Origin: Caprella mutica
Lineage: Eukaryota > Arthropoda > Malacostraca > Amphipoda > Caprellidae
Reading direction: 5' to 3'
NCBI GenBank assembly: GCA_947561585.1
Contig: CANNZV010002298.1
Span: 1-64,000 of the forward strand
Length of the DNA stretch: 64,000 nt
This document shows positions 25,196-36,083 of the stretch, one piece after another. The first letter of the stretch is position 1. Each line of letters starts with the position of its first letter. Made by a program: the position numbers and the translations under genes. Under the pieces are notes generated by a model. It did no database searches. It saw only the letters and a list, made by a program, of their open reading frames with translations, and was not told the origin of the DNA.

Positions 25196-27548
25196 CGTTG
25201 CGTTGTAGCGGCTCATCAAGTCCGGTGAGTGAAATCAATAGGCCATAAGTTTGTTAGAGAGGTGTAACATTAGCACACAGGGCGAATGTGCCTCACAATA
25301 GAGCCAGTTAGTTTCATTAGGGCCCTCTACTTACCTAGATTGATGAGCCGCATTGACTTCTGACATGCACATCCAAATAAATTAACCTGTAGACCCACAT
25401 GCAAACAAAAAATACCGATATTGGGGCCCAATGCTTAATTTGCAATGTAGCAACGGATGGGGATGCAACTCATAATTTATAAAGACAAACACTGTAATTT
25501 TCAGTAAGAGATCATAAAAGCTATAATTTATTTTCAATAAAAAATTACTGTATAGATTTATTGAAGTTGTAATCTGCAAAGTATTAAATAACTAAAAGAA
25601 ACTGAAGCATTTACTAAGATTTAGATTTCAAGAGTTGCTGCATCGCCACAGAGAAAAAAAAAACCAAGACACGATCTTTATTTGCAGCGACATAAAAAGT
25701 CATGATTCAGCAGTTAATAAAATGCTTTGGAAATGTTCTGATGATGCTTTGTTATCCCATAATAAGAGCTAAATCAAGTTTAAGGGCCTCCTCGCAAAAT
25801 ATGTTCCTTAGAAAAGGTTGAAGACAAAAGAGCTCACGTTCGAGAGCGCCATTTGATATCATTAAATTGATTCTTATTATGATGTGCGCCCATCCAACAG
25901 CTATTCCATCCTCACTTTTCTCTCTCATTATTTCAGACCTATAAATCATAGACTGCTATTTTAATGCTCACCAGGAATTAATTTCAGGAACGAAAGAGGA
26001 ATCAAAGTACCCAAAAGTGCTTCTCTTAAAAGCGGCTATAATTTCCACTGGAATTTGATCGACTGATTTATGTTCGATAGGAGTATTTGATCTCAGCCTT
26101 ATTGCAGCCCTATAAGGTAACATTTGTAAGCATACCATCATCATATATGTTGTTAAAGTAATAGCACATCACATACTATTATTAGAACATTAGTTAACTG
26201 CCTAGATTGCTATGATAAACGATAGACGGTTGTACCTACCCTTACCTAGCTAAGTATCGACGCCATTGTTTATCAAGCTTATTCCTCCGATGTGTGGTAG
26301 GTACTTGCAATTCTAAATTTGAAGCAAGCGTCTCTTAATGAACCACTTCCTTAATTAACTCCATGATTATATCTCAAATGACGGTTGTCATTGGTGAGTA
26401 TTTGCATGTGACGGTCATACATGACAAAATCAACCAAGTGTCTCCTCTAAAGGACAGCTTGAACATCAGGAGAAATCCTAAATGAGAATGCTATTCTCAA
26501 CTCCTCCACCTAATTTATGGTGAAAGAAAAGATTTGGTAAAATACGGTGCTCCCCTTTATTCTTTCTCCATTTGTGCTCATGAAGAAGATGTTTCCTTAT
26601 CGAATTTAAATCTGGCTGGAGATTTAGCATCACGACTACACGTTTTAAAGACCTGCTCTTGTCCTGCCCTGGCCCCAATATACCTACCTCCGCATAGTGC
26701 CGGCCACTTCACCATTAAAACTTCCATCTTCTAGTAACTGGGAAAGATTTCAAAATGATGTTAAGTTAAACCGATATCGTCGTCAAGACTTATTAAATGA
26801 AATAAAAAATAGGGGAATTTGACCTTAACTATCCATTTCTTACCAGCTACAATCTTCAATGAATCTTTATATAAAGTATGTTATTTTTGATTTCAAATAA
26901 TAATTAAATATAATTCAAGGTATTTCTAAAAATGTAACAATTCTTTGATATTGTTTTTTTAGCCTATTGAATATCCTTGTGAAAAAATATATAAGGAAAT
27001 AGAATTCCAATGGGACAAAATAAGCTTCACGAATATTCTCCAACTCTGTATCTTAGCATTCGATTAAAAAACAGCCTCTAAATTCTCTGTCCATCCATCC
27101 GCGTTAAATTTCAGTACAACATTTTGATTATCTAAGGTGTCGTATTTTAAGGCGAATACATGGCGAAATGTAACCGGGCAGTCTGCTAATTCAAGACCCC
27201 ACAAAAGCAGCGTAAATTACGGGTGACACCTTCTCTAACTGCAAACCTGATAAACGCTGTTTACTGCCCGCCGATGCATGCCCAGAAATCGCAAGTTTAT
27301 CGCAGGAACAAGCTTGGCTCACCAGGATAAAAGCACGATAGACGCTATCTGTTCATTTCAAGGTAGAATGTATGAATTGTTAGAATATAAGACGTTAAAT
27401 ATTTATTGAGAAACTGAGAAATGTAAGTTAATTTTAAATGTTTTATGTTTTTCCTGCGTAAGAAGATGGCTGAGGTAATGATTGGACCCGATGATATCAG
27501 GAAAAAAATAAAATAGCAACTATTCAAAGTATTGGAAGATAATATAAT
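25196..27548. other. Unique higher-complexity sequence, no exon supported
   Basis: A short inverted repeat lies at 25208-25219 and 25340-25351 (GCGGCTCATCAA), with splice-donor-like sequence on each side. An octamer ATTTGCAT lies near 26399. A denser block lies at 27160-27350, with GATAAACGCTGTTTAC-type sequence. Reading frames are all under 70 codons and match nothing known. It could be conserved non-coding sequence of a nearby gene, which is inference. Confidence 0.4.
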
Positions 27549-27650
27549 GGTACAATGAAGGGGTTTGGTACAAAGAAGGGGTTTGGTACAATGAAGAGGT
27601 TTGGTACAATGAAGGGCTGTGGTACAATGAAGGGGTTTGGTACAATGAAT
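27549..27650 (+). repeat. 18-bp tandem repeat (5-6 units)
   Basis: The unit is GGTACAATGAAGGGGTTT. Variants are ACAAAG, AAGAGG and GGGCTGT. Confidence 0.93.
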
Positions 27651-28204
27651 GGATACAACAGCAGTCCTTCATCATAAGTATGATAATTTATTACCGTGTT
27701 TTTTTACAGTGGAAAACATATGTATTATATATGTTAAGTCAGTAGTTATTAATTTTCTATTCATTAACTACAGGAAAATAGATGGTAAATTGTTAATAAT
27801 TTAATTTCGATGAATAAATTCATTCATATCATCTTTTTCACCAAATGAATTATGTTATTTATAAAAACTTTCTAATTTTACACTCACCTGCAAATAGCAC
27901 ACTAACGGTCTTAGAATTTTACAATGGTAAATATGGCACACAATTTACTGACATATTTGTATTAGGATTTACTTATAATTATTTACTCTGATGCAAACTA
28001 CATTTTACAGTTGTTTTACAACAAAATGTTTCCATTGAAATATGAAATAGAGAATGGAATTCAAAAATTGTTTTAATAATTTGCTTTTAATAACCCGATA
28101 ACGAAAATAACTCTTTTTCCATAAAAAAATTTTATATTGGAATTTTTTTCTCAATTTTTGTTAACTTCTCCCGAATAAAAACTATTTTAATTACTTGATT
28201 CAAC
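27651..28204. other. AT-rich sequence, nothing recognised
   Basis: Very AT-rich, with no repeat or reading frame of note. Confidence 0.7.
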
Positions 28205-28360
28205 TTTTAATTGTACACAACACACCTTTTAATTGTACACAACACACCTTTTAATTGTACACAACACACCTTTTAATTGTACACAACACACCTTTTAATT
28301 GTACACAACACACCTTTTAATTGTACACAACACACCTTTTAATTGTACACAACACACCTG
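28205..28360 (+). repeat. 22-bp tandem repeat (7 units)
   Basis: The unit is TTTTAATTGTACACAACACA plus CC. Copies are essentially identical, which suggests recent expansion. Confidence 0.96.
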
Positions 28361-28971
28361 ACTGCAGAGCACTAAAACAATACCTATACCGTATCGCAAT
28401 CTATTACACGGAAAAGTGTCTTGCATTTCTTCTGCGAATGCCATTGGCTGTATCTAATTGTATTATCACATTCTGCTATTTGGTGTGCTTATAAATCCAA
28501 TGCACTGGAGACATTTGACGGGTAACCAGACGGGGCACCAACCGATACTCCTGGGAACTGAAAAAAAACATACCAAGACAAACGGTGAGCAACAGGTAAG
28601 GAATGGGGAAATGGGGAAATGGGGGATGGGGAGTGAGGAATGGGAGATGAATAACCAAGTATGTTCTTCACTTTAATTATGAGATAATATTGGTAAAGCT
28701 CATACAACGGACTATCTCAAAACGGACACCCTCTACAAAGGTCAAAAACTATCCGTTCTAAGAGACACGCATCTCGTACACCGACCTCTTCAAATTATAT
28801 GGTTTAAAAAATATATATTACTCGTCTATCAAGTATTTATTTATATATTTATTATATTCAGAGGTATTACAATTTAAAATCAACAATTAATGGATTGTTT
28901 TTCAGACTTTTAGTAATTGGATTTTGTTACCGTTTTTTCCTACACAGTTTCTTTGATAAGAAAAATGGGTT
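28361..28971. other. Unique sequence with a short purine-rich tract
   Basis: A G-rich tract (GGGGAAATGGGGAAATGGGG) lies near 28604-28650. Around 28705-28770 are motifs of the type ACGGACACCCTCTACAAAGG, reminiscent of degenerate transposon ends. Nothing else is recognised. Confidence 0.5.
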
Positions 28972-30340
28972 CTAGGTATATTCCACCCCGGTACATTCCA
29001 CCCCGCGGTAAATTCCATCCCGGTATATTCCACCCCGCGGTAAATTCCATCCCGGTATATTCCACCCCGCGGTAAATTCCATCCCGGTATATTCCACCCC
29101 GCGGTAAATTCCATCCCGGTATATTCCACCCCGCGGTAAATTCCATCCCGGTATATTCCACCCCGCGGTAAATTCCATCCCGGTATATTCCACCCCGCGG
29201 TAAATTCCATCCCGGTATATTCCACCCCGGTACATTCCACCCCGGTACATTCCACCCCGCGGTAAATTCCATCCCGGTATATTCCACCCCGCGGTAAATT
29301 CCATCCCGGTATATTCCACCCCGCGGTAAATTCCATCCCGGTATATTCCACCCCGCGGTAAATTCCATCCCGGTATATTCCACCCCGCGGTAAATTCCAT
29401 CCCGGTATATTCCACCCCGGTAAATTCCACCCCGATATATTCCACCCCGGTAAATTCCACCTCAGTATATTCCACCCCGGTATATTCCACCCCGGTATAT
29501 TCCACCCCGGTAAATTCCACCCCGGTATATTCCACCCCGCTATATTCCACCCCGGTATATTCCACCCCGCGGTAAATTCCACCCCGGTATATTCCACCCC
29601 GGTAAATTCGACCCGATATATTCCACCCCGGTAAATTCCACCCCGGTATATTCCACCCCGGTAAATTCCACCCCGCTATATTCCACCCCGGTATATTCCA
29701 CCCCGCGGTAAATTCCACCCCGCGGTAAATTCCATCCCGGTATATTCCACCCCGGTAAATTCCACCCCGATATATTCCACCCCGGTAAATTCCACCTCAG
29801 TATATTCCACCCGGTATATTCCACCCCGGTATATTCCACCCCGGTATATTCCACCCCGGTAAATTCCACCCCGGTATATTCCACCCCGCTATATTCCACC
29901 CCGGTAAATTCCACCCTGCGGTAAATTCCACCCTGCGGTAAATTCCACCCCGGTAAATTCCACCCCGATATATTCCACCACGGTAAATTCCACCCCGGTA
30001 TATTCCACCCCGGTAAATTCCACACCGGTTTATTCCACCCCGGTATATTCCACCCCGGTATATTCCACCCCGGTAAATTCAACCTCGGTATATTCCACCC
30101 CGCTATATTCCACCCCGGTATATTCCACCCCGGTAAATTCAACCTCGGTATATTCCACCCCGCTATATTCCACCCCGGTATATTCCACCCTGCCGTAAAT
30201 TCCACCCCGGTATATTCCACCCCGGTAAATTCCACCCCGATATATTCCACCCCGGTAAATTCCACCCCGGTATATTCCACCCCGGTAAATTCCACCCCGG
30301 TTTATTTCATCCCGGTATATTCCACCTAGGTATATTCCAC
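28972..30340 (-). repeat. 15/17-bp minisatellite array (about 90 units)
   Basis: The base unit is TTCCACCCCGGTATA (15 bp). Variants have GGTAAA for GGTATA. A 17-bp version contains CCGCGG. From about 28985 to 29410, 15- and 17-bp units alternate as a 32-bp dimer. After that the array is a mosaic of mainly 15-bp units. Local higher-order duplications are marked by private variants: CCTCAGTATA at about 29460 and 29795, and AACCTCGGTA at 30081 and 30141. The minus strand is stop-free in all frames, producing artificial 5-residue periodic frames. An inverted array of the same unit lies at 31202-31382. Confidence 0.97.
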
Positions 30341-31201
30341 CCAATTGAAAATGATCATTAGGGTAACAATAAAAAGTCAAAGATTTTATTTTCTGATGGC
30401 CATTTGTTAAATACTTCGTTATACCCAAGAAAAAATAACTCAGACAATATCCTGAGACAAGTGGACAATATTTAGAAGTAGCTCGAGTTAATTTTTGAAA
30501 CTTTATCTTAATAGACAAAAATACAAATATTCATCGTTTTTAAGTTATTTCGAAGTTTAAATGTTGAGCAAGTTCATATTAATTGCTTTTAACATGAAAC
30601 TGCAGTATATGCTTTAGAACAATGGTCTGGAGAGGTTTGGAGGGAGTCGACTGGCAGAGACAACTCATTCAATTTTTTGCTCATAAGTTGTTGATTGGAT
30701 TCTAGTACATAAACTTCTGTGGTCAAAATCTCTCCATGTAAAACAAAACAATGATACCCCCAGTCTTAAAACCCTGTGCAATAGTCCCCCTCATCCCCAT
30801 CAAAATCCTTGTCAAAAAAAAATTATGTAAAAGGTGTAGAAAAAAGTTTTCGGTCAAAAACTATTTTTCACCACTTTTAATCGAAGTCAAAATACCGACT
30901 TTAAAATAAGATAGAAATATCAATAAGTACAATATGACATCATCTTACAGTTAATACCGCTGTTGCGTTGGCAATGATGGAAAAAATCAGCTTAAGATTG
31001 AAAATAAAATACCTCAACTGATAAAGAGCGTTCACACAACCTTTCTTTCTGCTGTTCTATCACATGTGTAGTGAAAAATAAACAGCTTGTGAACCTAACG
31101 AAAGGTTTAATTTACTACAATACAAATGAAAATTACCTAGTATCATATAAAATATTAATAAATTATTAATATCAAAAACTAACAAACCTAACCCGTAAAG
31201 T
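30341..31201. other. Spacer between the two inverted 15-bp arrays
   Basis: About 860 bp of AT-rich sequence without recognisable genes or elements. It would be the loop if the flanking inverted arrays paired. Confidence 0.7.
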
Positions 31202-31382
31202 GGGGTGGGATATACCGGGGTGGAATATACCGGGGTGGAATATAGCGGGGTGGAATATACCGGGGTGGAATATACCGGGGTGGAATATACCGGGGTGGAA
31301 TTTACCGGGGTGGAATATACCGGGGTGAAATTTACCGGGGTGGAATGTACCGGGGTGGAATTTACCGGGGTGGAATATACCG
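31202..31382 (+). repeat. 15-bp minisatellite array, inverted copy (12 units)
   Basis: The unit is GGGGTGGAATATACC, the exact reverse complement of the main unit at 28972-30340. GGAATTTACC and GGAATGTACC variants also match those in the large array. Confidence 0.97.
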
Positions 31383-32812
31383 GTCACCGAAAAATGTTAC
31401 TAACTTGCTATCTGAATTGTTAGACTTGGCAGGTAAACTCAAGCAGAAATTTCGTGCTGTCGAGAAGATGCAGTAACAAGTGATATGTTTTGTTCTTTTT
31501 TGGATTCATTGTTGACCGAACACAAATAGGAGAATCAGGAAAGGAAGTAATCTATTTATATATTGTGTTCAGTTGAATTCAAAATGATTAATTATGTTAT
31601 TTTTATTAGTTTGCATCTATATGGATATAGAAGTTAAAAATATTAACCTTTTTATCATATTCTTTTGTACTTTAAGCGACAAGTAGTTATACCTAAATTA
31701 TTTTTTCACATATATACAATTAAGTTAATAATATAAATTTTACACGATTTTCGATAAATTTTCATTTAATAATAACCTGAGATTATGTCCGAATCCTTGA
31801 ATGTTGTAATCACGAATCATTAATTGAATTATTTTATTTCAATCATAATTTTAGTTATACATCATTATCTGTCATTTTCATTAATTCAAAAAGGTTATTT
31901 CTTACACCAAAAATAGTTTAAAAAACTGCTAGCAAATGTCCTCATTAGTTATTTCCAGTGATGCGATCCAATTTACTTCTACGAATATAAAAAGTTTTGA
32001 ATACTGAAATATTGCATAGGAAATGTTTATTTAAATAATTTAGGTATAGTAGAAGCTCAATACATGTCTAATTGTTTCTCGAATCAAAATTTATATCATT
32101 TTACCAGCACTAAAACAGTATATATCGCGATACCAATATTTTCTACCAACTCCTTGAACCCATTTTGTATTAGTTACTCCTTCGATAATTTCTTTTCAGT
32201 GGAGAGTTTAAGAGACAATGTAAATCCTCCTCAATCCTGACTGCTTGAAAAGTTTTGATTTTAGGATTTCTACACTCTAACTTATGTATGTTTTTTCATA
32301 CTAATGGTGAAGCCATTGTAAGTTCTTAAGCTATAAATATTAAACATGCATACATTAAAAAAAAAACTATTAAGAGGCCATGATTAAGAGTAAAAAAATC
32401 GATAGCTGGTTTATTAAAGTCAAATTAATAAAATACAATTAAATTTGTTAACGCTCTGGTAAAGCTAAAATTAGAACAATTAGTAAATGGATAATTGATA
32501 TCTTTTAAAACAGCTGTCAATTAAAATATTAAATACACGATATGTTTAACTATAGAGCTGGGATAAACTGAATTAATCGTAGCTGCTTCGAGTACCTTGC
32601 GACATTTGGCAATTCCTTCTATTGCCACAATGTTTGTAATTTGTAGCATCCCTGAATTAATAAAAAGCAGTCTCAAAATCATACGACCATTATAGACACA
32701 AAGAGGATTCAAATGATTACTGTTTAAGTCTGTTAATGTAATGTGTCTTCTATTGATAAATTGTTTTTTTCATCAAAATTATACTTTAATAGCCCAGAAT
32801 ACAAATATTTTA
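31383..32812. other. AT-rich sequence, nothing recognised
   Basis: Long AT-rich stretch with only short chance reading frames, for example 63 codons on the minus strand at 32521-32712. Confidence 0.7.
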
Positions 32813-32890
32813 TTCGGCGGGGAAAAGTTCAGCGGGAAATAGTCTGGCGGGGAATAGACCGACGTGGAATGATCCGGCAGGGAAAAGTCA
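32813..32890 (+). repeat. Degenerate GGCGGGGAAWAG repeat related to the 15-bp family
   Basis: About five imperfect copies of 15-17 bp: GGCGGGGAAAAGTTC, AGCGGGAAATAGTC, GGCGGGGAATAGACC, ACGTGGAATGATCC and GGCAGGGAAAAGTC. Spacing and the GTGGAATNNACC skeleton resemble the units at 31202-31382. Confidence 0.65.
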
Positions 32891-33304
32891 TAGTTCCATA
32901 TTTATTTATATATAGTTAAAAAATATACGTGATATTATAATTGTAATCTATTTAATGTTTCTATATTATTTGGTAACTTTTTCTGTAGTCTGATTTTTAT
33001 AGAAAGAAAAGAGTAAAATTTAAATTTTGTTAAAATAATATTTACTTATATACATGTATAATGGATAATTCTGCCTATTTTATAAAACGTATGTTCACAA
33101 TATAATGTCTCAAAATGTATAGTTAATAAATTAAATTAAATCTACTCTGATGATTAAAAATAATAGAATTAAGTAACATACAATGAAAAAATATAACNNN
33201 NNNNNNNNNNNNNNNNNNNNNAAAAATATAACATTCTATTTTACGAAATTAATTTGTACTGTTAATTAATGTTATAAATACTTAATGTGTTAGTAGAGAG
33301 TAAA
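32891..33304. other. AT-rich sequence with an assembly gap
   Basis: A run of 24 N lies at 33198-33221. Both gap edges carry AAAAATATAAC, so the gap sequence may be short or absent. No gene is seen. Confidence 0.9.
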
Positions 33305-33738
33305 GTGATGGGTAGGGTGATGGGTAGAGTGATGGGTAGTGTGATGGGTAGAGTGATGGGTAGAGTGATGGGTAGTGTGATGGGTAGAGTGATGGGTAGA
33401 GTGATGGGTAGTGTGATGGGTAGAGTGATGGGTAGTGTGATGGGTAGAGTGATGGGTAGTGTGATGGGTAGAGTGATGGGTAGTGTGATGGGTAGAGTGA
33501 TGGGTAGTGTGATGGGTAGAGTGATGGGTAGTGTGATGGGTAGTGTGATGGGTAGTGTGATGGGTAGAGTGATGGGTAGTGTGATGGGTAGAGTGATGGG
33601 TAGTGTGATGGGTAGAGTGATGGGTAGTGTGATGGGTAGAGTGATGGGTAGTGTGATGGGTAGAGTGATGGGTAGTGTGATGGGTAGAGTGATTGGTAGA
33701 GTGATGGGTAGTGTGATGGGTAGTTTGATGGGTAATGG
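33305..33738 (+). repeat. 12-bp minisatellite array (about 36 units)
   Basis: GTGATGGGTAGA and GTGATGGGTAGT alternate, giving a partial 24-bp dimer. The unit is a multiple of three, so four reading frames stay open with four-residue periods, such as VMGR/VMGS on the plus strand. No sign of a genuine gene accompanies them. Confidence 0.98.
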
Positions 33739-33980
33739 GCAAGCAATCATCTCATTGGGGCATCAGCACCTCCCTATGGGTTGCCCCGGGCACAGGCCAC
33801 CCCCCTCTCCTATCACTTTACACTAGATAGCAATATCACCATAACAAACATATATTTTGATTGTTTCTTTTTGAAGTAAGTTCAGTTTTTTCCGTTGGTG
33901 CAGGCTCTGTAGGTGGTGTGTGAAAGATGGCATTACACCTCATTGCTCTGTTGCGCCATCACATCACACAACAAGAGAGA
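33739..33980. other. GC-richer sequence between 12-bp array and SINE-like element
   Basis: Contains CAGCACCTCCCTATGGGTTG and CCCCGGGCACAGGCC, of higher GC than the surroundings. It could be a transposon fragment, but I cannot name it. Confidence 0.4.
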
Positions 33981-34622
33981 GTGCGCCTTTGGTGCGCCTC
34001 AATAGGGCGCAAAGGGCGCACTTTTCGAGTACGTCTTTTATTCTACATCAAATTAGGAAAAACTAGATTATGTGCACTCGGTAGAGCGCATACCTTCGCC
34101 TCCGCTTTGACCCGTTCCCTACCAAAATTTGAGAAACTGCTAACTGGATAATAACCAATCGTCCCACCAAGTTCCATGCAATATGGTACAAATCTTTTTG
34201 AGTTATTGAGTTATAAATGACCTTGACCTTGACCTTTGACCGGATCGCTTCCAAAATTCTACCAGATCGTTCCTGGACATTGACCAATCGTCCCATCAAA
34301 TTTCAGACAATTTGGTTGAATTCTTTTGGAGTTATTGGGTTACAAATGGCATTGACCTTGATCTTTGACCTTTGACCTGATCACTCCCACATTCTAACAA
34401 AATGGTTCCTGCATATTGACCAATCGTCTCACCAAGTTTCATGCAATATGGTGCAATACTTTTTGAGTTATAAATGACTATGACCTTGACCTTTGACCGG
34501 ATTGCTCCTAAAATTTTACCAGCAGGTCACTGGACATGGACCATTCGTTTCACTGAATTTCAAGCAATTTTGTTCAACACTTTTTCAGTTAAGCGAATAA
34601 CAAGATGATAAATAAATAAATG
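33981..34622 (+). mobile_element. SINE-like or tandem non-LTR tail element with TTGACCTTTGACC motifs
   Basis: It begins with a strong GC-rich hairpin (33981-34021; GTGCGCCTTTGG pairing with the complementary GGCGCAC side). At 34071-34090 it has TGTGCACTCGGTAGAGCGCA, which resembles the D-arm (A-box) part of a tRNA. Four imperfect units of about 120-135 bp follow, each with ACCAATCGTCYCACCAAGTT-type sequence and, in three cases, TGACCTTTGACC. The end is an AAATAAATAAATGA tail. An A-box-like start and a short A-rich tail are typical of SINEs, but no matching B-box is obvious. Borders are approximate. Confidence 0.5.
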
Positions 34623-34697
34623 ACAAGTAAAATATGACCTTTTCGCATTCTGTGAAGGTAATGAATGATTGAACAGCCTCATAATACCACCGACAAT

Positions 34698-36083
34698 AGT
34701 CACGGTGGTGATGTAGTATCAAAGAAAAGAGTCACTGTGATGATGTACTATCAAAGAAAAGAGTCACTGTGATGATGTACTATCAAAGAAAAGAGTCACT
34801 GTGATGATGTACTATCAGAGAAAAGAGTCACTGTGATGATGTACTATCAGAGAAAAGAGTCACTGTGATGATGTACTATCAGAGAAAAGAGTCACTGTGA
34901 TGATGTACTATCAGAGAAAAGAGTCACTGTGATGATGTACTATCAAAGAAAAGAGTCACTGTGATGATGTACTATCAGAGAAAAGAGTCACTGTGATGAT
35001 GTACTATCAGAGAAAAGAGTCACTGTGATGATGTACTGTCAGAGAAAAGAGTCACTGTGATGATGTAGTATCAGAGAAAAGAGTCACTGTGATGATGTAC
35101 TATCAGAGAAAAGAGTCACTGTGATGATGTACTATCAAAGAAAAGAGTCACTGTGATGATGTACTATCAAAGAAAAGAGTCACTGTGATGATGTACTATC
35201 AAAGAAAAGAGTCACTGTGATGATGTACTATCAGAGAAAAGAGTCACTGTGATGATGTACTATCAAAGAAAAGAGTCACTGTGATGATGTACTATCAAAG
35301 AAAAGAGTCACTGTGATGATGTACTATCAGAGAAAAGAGTCACTGTGATGATGTACTATCAAAGAAAAGAGTCACTGTGATGATGTACTATCAAAGAAAA
35401 GAGTCACTGTGATGATGTACTATCAAAGAAAAGAGTCACTGTGATGATGTACTATCAGAGAAAAGAGTCACTGTGATGATGTACTATCAGAGAAAAGAGT
35501 CACTGTGAGGATGTACTATCAGAGAAAAGAGTCACTGTGATGATGTACTATCAAAGAAAAGAGTCACTGTGATGATGTACTATCAGAGAAAAGAGTCACT
35601 GTGATGATGTACTATCAAAGAAAAGAGTCACTGTGATGATGTACTATCAAAGAAAAGAGTCACTGTGATGATGTACTATCAGAGAAAAGAGTCACTGTGA
35701 TGATGTACTATCAAAGAAAAGAGTCACTGTGATGATGTACTATCAAAGAAAAGAGTCACTGTGATGATGTACTATCAGAGAAAAGAGTCACTGTGATGAT
35801 GTACTATCAAAGAAAAGAGTCACTGTGATGATGTACTATCAAAGAAAAGAGTCACTGTGATGATGTACTATCAGAGAAAAGAGTCACTGTGATGATGTAC
35901 TATCAGAGAAAAGAGTCACTGTGATGATGTACTATCAGAGAAAAGAGTCACTGTGATGATGTACTATCAAAGAAAAGAGTCACTGTGATGATGTACTATC
36001 AAAGAAAAGAGTCACTGTGATGATGTACTATCAAAGAAAAGAGTCACTGTGATGATGTACTATCAAAGAAAAGAGTCACTGTG
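34698..36083 (+). repeat. 32-bp minisatellite array, copy 3 (about 43 units)
   Basis: Same unit and orientation as 1-1264, but with two frequent alleles, CAGAGAAAAG and CAAAGAAAAG, interspersed. The first unit is degenerate (GTCACGGTGGTGATGTAGTA). The right flank from 36084 matches the flank of the first array (AATCACAGTTTTCTAA). Confidence 0.98.

Noticed and set aside
28902..30518. Minus-strand frames with five-residue periods (GVEYT / GWNIP / GGIYR)
   Set aside because: Translations of the 15-bp array in each frame. The resemblance to structural repeat proteins is only periodicity.
33262..33826. Frames on both strands with four-residue periods across the 12-bp array
   Set aside because: A 12-bp repeat preserves frame, so four frames are open by construction. 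None has a unique N- or C-terminal domain.
33739..33826. Possible coding tail after the 12-bp array
   Set aside because: The open frame continues only because the array feeds into it. The 30 or so unique residues match nothing I know.
34071..34145. Possible tRNA gene around TCGGTAGAGCGCA
   Set aside because: Only a D-arm-like segment is present. I see no proper acceptor stem, anticodon loop or TTCGAATC-type arm, so it is better explained as part of a SINE-like element.
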